Shown in pieces: positions 10,628-20,200 of a stretch of DNA of 64,000 bases (its first letter is position 1; each line of letters opens with the position of its first letter). Under the pieces are notes generated by a model that worked only from the letters and a program-made list of their open reading frames with translations, made no database searches and was not told the DNA's origin. The position numbers and the translations under genes were made by a program. The stretch is from contig NC_135559.1 of assembly GCF_964340395.1 (NCBI RefSeq), positions 11,307,759-11,371,758 of the forward strand. Direction: 5' to 3'. Origin of the DNA: Glandiceps talaboti. Its lineage: Eukaryota; Hemichordata; Enteropneusta; Spengelidae.

Positions 10628-13600
10628 ACGTTCGTACGCACGTATGTGTGTATGTATGTATGTATGTATGTATGTATGCATGTGTGTGTGCGAGTCTGTA
10701 TGTATGTATGTATGTATGTATGTATGTATGCATGCATGTGTGTATGTGTGTATATACGTACGTATGTATCTGTATATATGAATGTATGTGTGTGTCCGTG
10801 TCTGTCTGTCTGCCTGCATGCACGCACGCACGTACGTATGTATGTGTGTATGTATGTATGTATGTAATTATTGTGAATGTATCAATGTTTGACCATAAAA
10901 TATAGTTACTTGGGAAGGTTACATAAAAATTAAACATAACATAACGATTCATCTACGACTTGATGAATGTCCGTTGTAGATCGACAAAATCGTAAAATCA
11001 TTCAATTGCACTGCACTATTATTTTTAGAACCATGAAAAATGTATTCACTAAATTAGCAAGAGGATGAAATGAAGAAGCAACATGTTATTTAATACTGTG
11101 TGCATACAATTATCTTGCTACTTGTTAAAGAATTTATGAAACAATTGAAACATTCGTTTTTTACTTACGTAAAAACTAGTTAATAACTACATTACGATTA
11201 ATATGTCTTGAACTTGCACTGCTTACCTTTGTTGTCCTCGTAAAGTGTGGTAGACCAGTTTTATTCTGGTCCATACTATCGATAATGACCGACAAGTATT
11301 CATCTGGTTGTACCTTGGAATCCAATATGTTATTGTAGTAAACCTCTCGCTGCTTCCTAAAAAGATTAAGTGTACATGTACGTTGCGTTACTAATATGCA
11401 CTTGCGCATCGCAGATATATAAGTTTCTTACTTGTCCAAATGTACTTGTCTGTTTTTGTATGTAGGTAAGAAAATCATATATTATAAATTATTATCAGAT
11501 ATAGCCGGGCCTTCGGTAGAAAATTCAAACAACGTGGAAATATAAGCTTATAACATTTTCTTGGTTCTACTGTAACAGTAAAATGTGTAGAATTTTATAA
11601 ATTTAGAACGACATTTAGATCGTGATAATTATCGTAATTATCCGATATATCGTCAGAAGGTAGAACATTTTCGTGGGAGAAGGACGTGATAAACGTTAGC
11701 TGAATTATAAACTTAGAACGATATTTAGATCTCGATAATTATCGTAATTATACGATATATCGTCTGGTAGAAAATTGGAGTGGGAGAAGGACATGTTAAA
11801 CACCAGCTAAATTATAAATTTAGAACGATATTTAGATCAGCTAATATATCTCAATTTAACTGTGTTTATCGTATTTAGCTAGTTTAGCTTCCATATAGGG
11901 TTTAGAAACGACCACTAGTAAAAGACACAATTCCGCACCTAACTCCGATTCTGTAACATTTTTGAGGGCGAGCCCCGATGCTGTTACGTTAAATCTCACT
12001 TCCATGTCACTGATTAGGTACCAGGATATCGCACGTGTTGACCAGTGAATTATTAACTCACACCACAAACACAGTATACGTTCAACTGAAGTTTACACTG
12101 AGAACCCTTGCAAGGCCTCTATCCCGTAACCTGTCTCTCCTTGCTTCTCTCCTTTCCAGTGTAAACTTTTATTCATTTTATTAATGTCAAAATCTACATA
12201 TCGCGTGTGTATGGTTGAATAATAAATGCAAAAAATATTAAGTCTTTGAAGAGGAGTTGCCATGCCCTTATAACTTTTCTCAATGACTTTGACTAATGAT
12301 CAATATCAATTCTAGGTATGTATGAAATGTAGATTGCTGTCTTGCAGACTAAAATACTCTCGGAATCTAGTGTGGTCAGCATTTCATATCCTTGAGAGTG
12401 CTGGTGACTTTTTGGCAAATGTAGAGCATGACCTAGCCATAAAGTAGTGAATTTAGTACAATTTTCTAAAATTATAAATATGGCATCCGTGACAATTCAT
12501 CTTACTTATTGAAAGATACTTACTTTTGGTGTGTATAGTGGTCCTTAAGATCATTATTAATTTTTTCTCTTTCTGCGGCATCACAAGCTACTGTTTGGCA
12601 AGCTCTTTTTAGATCATCACATATGGTACATTTAGCAAATCGATTTTCCTGAAAGATAAACCAGCCACGTTAATGAACAATGTTTTACACGTATTTATTC
12701 ATACTGTAACAAACTTGAAACACCCATGGCGTTGGAGCATATCTTGTACAGTATTTTAAAATGTTTATCCATGCTATATGCTATATATAGGTGTTCATTT
12801 GGTGCTTACCCAGTATACTTTTGCACCTATACAGCCCGATTAAACATCGGCTCTATCTGCTCGGCAGATTTTGAATGAACGATTTTTGGAAACGAGACAC
12901 AGTTTCGACCTCGACCTACTTTACATGCCCCTAAGAATATTCTCACTAAACTTCAGAAACATCTGCCTAGAATTTTAACAGAAAAAAACATCTCATAGTA
13001 GACCAAAACTTACACTTTCCAGCCAAATGCGATACTCATTTTGATTTTCCAAAGTAGATACCAATAGCCATCAGATACAAAGGAATCGGACTTTTAAAAA
13101 ATTAAGTCACACACACACACACACGTGCGCGTGCGCGTGCACACACAATATTGTGGCCAGTGAGATTCTGTCCTGTCTTTGTAATTAGTGTTATCGTGTC
13201 GATACCTTTACTTTCTGTTGTTTCAATATGATATCTACATTATTGGTTTCTTTCAATCATATATACTAGCCATCTAAAGACATACACAGGAGGATCAGTT
13301 TTAAAGGTGTCTCTTCAAGTTGATTGTCACTTTACGCATACACTGCAATTTTGTATCTCTAGCTACATAATTTACACGATTTCATTTATTATTTAAGTTT
13401 CTCTAATACATATAAAATACCAACACTGGAAGCAGGGTGAGGAACAAACAAACTGTCTTTTTGGAAAACTTAGAAACTTCAATCAAAAAGAAAAGCTAAG
13501 ACGTGTTATGTGAAATGTTTACGTCGAAGGATTTGAATACATTACAAAAGACAACAAAGCTCTCCCGAAACGATAACACAGATATTAGGGAGGAATTTTT

Positions 13601-14125
13601 TTCCTGAAAAGAAAATGGGAAGAAATATTGTAATACTGTTAACTTTGGTTTGTACTAGTAATATTTACCTTGGGTATCTTTATATGCATATTCTCGTTTT
13701 CCCACATCTTATAAAAGTTGGATCTTGATATTTTGTTCAATTTATAACCCTCCATATCCAACAGGTACTCATGGTACACTGATAGTTTTGTCATTGTGCT
13801 GGGTAGGTGTATCTGACCTATGTCTGGCATTTTGTCTCCCATTCTGGATCCAAATCTGTGTAACCATGCATTTGCCAACTTAGTTTTTACCCTTGCCTTC
13901 TTTTGCAAACTGTTGCCATGGACATTGTTCACAATTCCACCAAGAAACTTACTGCGATATTCATAAAACCTGAAGCGTAAGAGAAAACTTATTATATCGA
14001 GGCTGATATTATTCATGAGAAAATTCATTTATCCGCCGTTTACTATACACATAGTAATAGTATAGATAGTATAATGTGTTTGACATAATAAAACCAACAT
14101 ACAGAAATAACATACATAAATGTTT

Positions 14126-14201
<76 letters not shown>

Positions 14202-17200
14202 TGTTGCTTACCTAGACTTTGAAATACCGTATATCATCCGCCATGCTAAATTACACACCACCACACCTCCTGCTGAAAGACTGAAATTACTACAGGGATA
14301 TCCCTTTGTTGAACGAAATCCAAAATTCAACGCATCTAATATGAACTGCCCTTGTCCTGTAAAGCTTCTTGAATGGAAATCACGCCTACACTTTTCAATT
14401 AGGACCCTGTTGACCTTACTGATGCATTCGTTTCCACATTTGCATGTTTGTTTCTTGCATTTATGAATGACGTCGGCACCGGTTTGGTTATCTCTCTCGG
14501 CACCTAAAGTAGTATTAATATAGTAAAGTCAAACGTCAAATTTTATGATATAATGTAAGCAGATCAACGTAGTACATATACATCATCATAACAAGAGTTT
14601 TACATTGGCGTTTACACAAATCCAGCTCGTCCTACAAATTTATCAATCGTGTATATGTATATACTGAACGTTACCCAAATTTTCCAATTACATACACAAT
14701 ATAGTCGTAAAATCGGATTTAAATACACACACACACATGCATGCTGTATGTATGTATGTATGCATGCATGCATGCATGCATGTATGTATGTATGTATGTA
14801 TGTATGTATGTATGTCGGAATCACAATGTACATTGTAGGTTATGATATGTAATCTTTGGCAAACAGTTTCAACTTCACATGAAATAAAGTGAGCAATTCA
14901 CACCTTGATTAACTGCTACATTGAAATGCTCGTCAGGTTCATCTATAAATTCATAACAGTCCAAGATCTCAAATTGCTTATTTGTATTGACATTGTTGAT
15001 CATTACGTTTTCATCATCACACGACGGCTTGTCATCTGAAAAAAAAAACCGTTTACCGTCGCTTTAATAGTATAGTATAGTCTTTCTTTATTCCAATAAC
15101 GGAACATACCTCCGTTTATCCCCGAGGGAGGGTTACATGAATACGTAAGAACGAATAAGGGAGGTCACGTGAGCCAAAAGCACAAAACAGCTAAGAAATA
15201 AATATAATTTATATAAAAGACTACAATGCAAACAAAAAGGAGATCAAATACTGTCCCTGATCCTAAAACAATCTATTATAAATTTTGCAGTCGTCACTAC
15301 AATAGTTTTATCTATACTTGACATAATTACGATGAACTTAGTCTCGTCATCCTTATCCATAAAATCAGAGTAAATAGTGGATATCGTTTGAAAGAAACTC
15401 TGCCTTTGTTGACTGTACCTAGAGCAACTTATCAAAAAATGAATTTCAGACTCCACTTCATTTAATGAGATGTCAAATTTATAACATCGTTTTGAAATAT
15501 GCCAATATTGTTACAAACGTATATTCCTCACCGTTTTGAATAAAAGGCCCATCTTCTTGTGTAACGTGTATAATTTGGCATTTATAATAACAGCTATCTA
15601 AGCAATATTACCTGTCCATGTTGTTAAAATACTTTTTGATTGTGTTCTTAGAATTTAAACAACGCAATGGCAGTAAATGCACAATCTATTAGCGTAGTTC
15701 AGAATCAGGTCTATACTACAATATTCTGGTTGCTAGAAGCTAGACGTTCGGGGCTACATGCGAACGTAGTTCGAGGTGAGGGGCTTGCACAAAACAGGGA
15801 GCGGTGTGGAACTACCAGAGTTCTCATTAGCATGGTTGTAAAAATTAGAGTACAAATGTCCGACCATGGAGAGACTGCTTCGTGAATGTTCGGCCGCATG
15901 TCGTGTTTTCCGGAAGAACATCCGAGGTCTAGCTGATAGACTAATACTACCATTACTAGTATTAGAAAATGACGTAATTTGCGTCTCCGCATGCGTCAGC
16001 GTATCTGCCCCTAGTCGGACCATGGAGGTAAAAGCAGTCTCTCCATGATCGGACAAACATTTGTACTCTGATTTTTACGACCATGCTAATGAGAACGCTA
16101 GTAGTTCCGCGCCGCTCCCTGTTTTGTGCTGGTTTCAGTGGTAGTCACACCATTACCTGGGAGACTGCTACCAGCTGTCAGTAATGAACTGGTGTAGTAT
16201 GCATACCAAAAACCGTCTGTAAACCTATGCTACTGTCGTTTATTTGGCATGTCTTTTGATTGTGCCAACAAACACTGCACCATTTTTGGTCTGTGTCTTT
16301 GATTGTATTTTAATCTTTGCAAACAGGAATTCAGAAAATTCGTAAGCTCAAAAGTAGGTCCTCTCAAAATAATTATAATTTTGTTTTTACTTTATCATCG
16401 ATTCTATTGATAACTTGCCAAAAGTAATGTGTGATCTAATAAATGTGTTCTTAATGGTCGGAATGACAAAATGGGAAAATGAACGGCATCGTATGTGTGT
16501 TTACGTATATACTTCGTGTACCTTGACATGGATAAACACAAAGTGTACAAACCCAAAGTGGAATTCAAAATGTTATACTGTCTCGGCAGAAAATAGTTTC
16601 AACTGGAAATTGTATTTACCAGAGCTACTGTCAGGTTGTTTCTATCGAGTTGATTCACAACGATGCACGTTTGCGTATACGTAATTTATACATGCTGGTT
16701 TAACAGCCACGCCATGCACAACACTAATAATGAACATGTGGACGACAGCTTTCTACTATCACGTACAAATCGGTACAATTCACTACAAATCTGCTTTGAG
16801 ATTACTACATGTAAAATATTGCTGAATAATTATTTTAGACGATCGGACTTAACGTTATAGGAAGATTGAAACAACATCAATCAATCTTGTTTGGAATCCT
16901 GAAGTACGTAAAACTGCCAGACTTTACATCCAAGTTTAGAGGTTATTTGCAACAGGTGACATTTCATCGGTAATTACCGGATTCATACATTCGTATTTTA
17001 TTTTATTTCACGTTATATTCCAACATGGCCAAGCTCAGAGCCATCGTGTAGGTGGATTTTGTTAACTTCCTCTTCATATAATAGTCTATTCAAATAAATG
17101 ATTGTGAAGGTTCTACTGCGATTCAACGATCGCCTCAGCATGTAGAAACTTCGTTAGTTTTCGGCGACACGATCACATGCGTTACGTACAGGTGGTAGAG

Positions 17201-20200
17201 TGTGGTGTTTTTTTGTTGTGTTTTTTTACATTTGTCTACGATGTATTTCATCGTGTCTAAACAGTGAATCCGTTTAAAATTTGGCATCAGGTAACCCCAA
17301 GTGTCATGTCGGGTTTTTTAAAACCGAGCATTGCAGGTTCACATACACGTAAACGAGGTCGTTAATAAGTGTAAGGTCTAGCTTGGGATGTGATCTAAGT
17401 CGGAAATTTGTTGACATGTCCAATCATCAAATATCATCATTTGTAGTTGTGACGACCCAACAAACGAAAAAAAAGACATTTGATTTCAGAAACTCCTGTT
17501 TACGTGTCGGGGAATAATAAAACCATTTCTTCGTAGCATTCAAGTAGATTTTTTTGTCATTCATTTTATTGTACGTCGATGGTTTATACTTGGTCATTTC
17601 GTTACTTTTAGATCAACATCTCCCTGTACCTCTGCAATGTTTCTGTTATTTATTCACAAGAAAAATAGCATTACTATACTTATGTTGATTCCATTTTAGT
17701 GTGAATTAAAAATCATTATTTCAATTTTGACGACAGTGACATGAAATGAACGTCCATCCTATCCATACCCCTCCTCAACAAAGGAATTATGTTTACCTAG
17801 TCTATCTGCAAGACCACGGATGTTCTTCCGATAAAATACGACACATGACCGAACATCGCTATCGAGGATAGGGCAAGCTCTCACTGCAAACTTCGTTCGC
17901 TTATAGTATCAAAGGAAAGCCCGAACGTCTAGCAGCTAGACTAATGTTTACCCTGCCACTTGCGTGAGTTTCAACATGTCACCGCTCCTAACTTATGGTT
18001 TTCCTGTCACAGTGTTAATAAGAGATATTATACGAAAATCGAGTTACCAGCAATCTGTACCAAGGCAACAGTTTTCTCTTTGTTCGTATACTCCGTGGAC
18101 TTTTTGGCAATATCGTCAAACATAGGGATAGAAGGGTAAACAACTTTACGCCACATGACTTAGAAACTCATGGCTTATTACGCTGATCGTGGTCGCCGAC
18201 ATGTAAGCTAAACCTTTGTGTCCTCTCAGATCTGAGGTGTCCTTGAGATTCTGGGAAATGCGTGTCGGTGTATCCTATGAGGTGTATCAATATGTATCTC
18301 ATGAAAATTTTCTCGTCAAGGCATATAATAATACGGAAAGAAACCGCGGTTCCCGCGGTCCCAGCCAGGGGCATATGATATGGTTTACATTCAGACGCGT
18401 ACACGTCCATTCACACAGAATCATAGTTCATAATTATACCGTGTCATGCGGTAATCAACGTCTCAATACTCTCATGAATATATGCGCACGGTAACAAGTA
18501 GTAAAACTAGGAAATCACGATCTGTTCATTTTATTTCGAGAAATCGTTTTGATGCAGCCATGATTGTCACCCAGCGGCAGGAGTGTAAATCCAAAGTTTG
18601 TCCGACTTGTGATTATGTCATGGCTCATGCATTAAACGTTAGATTACGTCATTTTTTGCCGTCATTTCTTAACTAACCTACGGTATTACATCATGCAAAC
18701 TTTATGTTACGATGCAGTCAAAATTGCATACTCTCAGTCCTGCCAATAGATAGCCGTGAAACTTGGTTTTAGGCAAGAAAAAAACAATTCATGGTCGACA
18801 AAGTAATCAGCACACGATTGAATGTTTATTTAGTATGGTATGAAGTGAGTGTGGCATAGCAGTAATTAGCCTAAAGGATCAGAGATGTTATTGTTTACGT
18901 TGTAGATTTGCTTTTTGGGATGGAAACGAAAGATAGGAAGTTGTTTACATTTTCATGGGAGGGGGAGGGGGCGATGAAATAAACACAAAGAAACAAATAG
19001 TTGTATAAGCCCTGTCCCCAATTGAATCGATTCAGTTAAATCGTTCGAATTAAGTATGTCCCGACTCGAAATGTTAGAAATGGGTTTGAATCGATTCAGT
19101 TTGGTGTACACACAGGCATGTGTTTCCCGAGTTATGTCTCAGAATATTTCCATCAGAATACAATAAAATGTCGATAATATCATTAATAATGTTGACGTAC
19201 ATAACCAACTATATACGAAAGGGGTAAAATTACACCTGTTTCTGTGATCGCGCAGGTTCACTCACTGCGAAAGAAGACAGGCAGTGAGTGAACCTGCGCG
19301 ATCACAGAAACAAGTGTAATTTTACTCCTTTCGTATATAGTTGGTTATGTACATCAATATTAATGACATTGTCGACATTTTATTGTATTCTGATAGAAAT
19401 ATTCTGAGACATAACTCGGGAAACAAATGCCTGTTGGTGTACTGTCCCGACAGGTCAAATTTGATCCTGTTTACTTGATTGGATGACGTAGGCACAGTGT
19501 ATTACTATGACTACACGCAATCAGTATGGAGGATTTTGCAGGAAATAACCTCATTGTCAAAGTTATCCATCAATGCGAGGGCCGGCTGCCAAAGCTCAAC
19601 AGCTATTTGTCTCTTGACCAAGATACATAGACAAATACAAGCTAATCACGACTACATTTACTACTGACTTTGTTTTAGTAAGTAATATGAAATGGGAACA
19701 TGGGCAATTTTCCTATTGCGGTACCATCGTCAGCTAGATACAAACTCAACTCGCAAAAAAAATCATTCAAATATTAAAAACATTTCATTATGTCTGCAAA
19801 ACATTCTTTCAGCGGGAAACTGCATTTACCAGTCCAGTGTTTTTTCCACGCTGTGGTTTTATGCACCCGTTTCCGATGGCGATGAGCATCGACAGCATTC
19901 AGTTCGCGTGTTTCAAGTATCACGTGAAGAAATGTAAATCTCGCCCAAATAACTAAAACCATGGCTGAATAATTATTTTCAACGATCGGTCTTTTTTGTT
20001 TTCTTACCAATAAATGGAGCTAATCAACATCAGTGAATTGATCCACTTGTTGTGTATGACGAAATGAAAGTTTGTAATGAACCACGCTCCATGGCTCCAC
20101 TGTCTTGGAGACGAATTGACCTCAACTTAAATGATCGGTAATTTCCGCTCGCGGTCGGATTGTCGTTCGTGTAAGTTTCACTATGTATGGCCTAGCTTTG

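Noticed and set aside
10202-10952. Long frames of IYIY, VCVC and HTYI residues on both strands
   Set aside because: They translate TA, TG and TGTA microsatellites; the adjoining true coding part is gene A exon 8.
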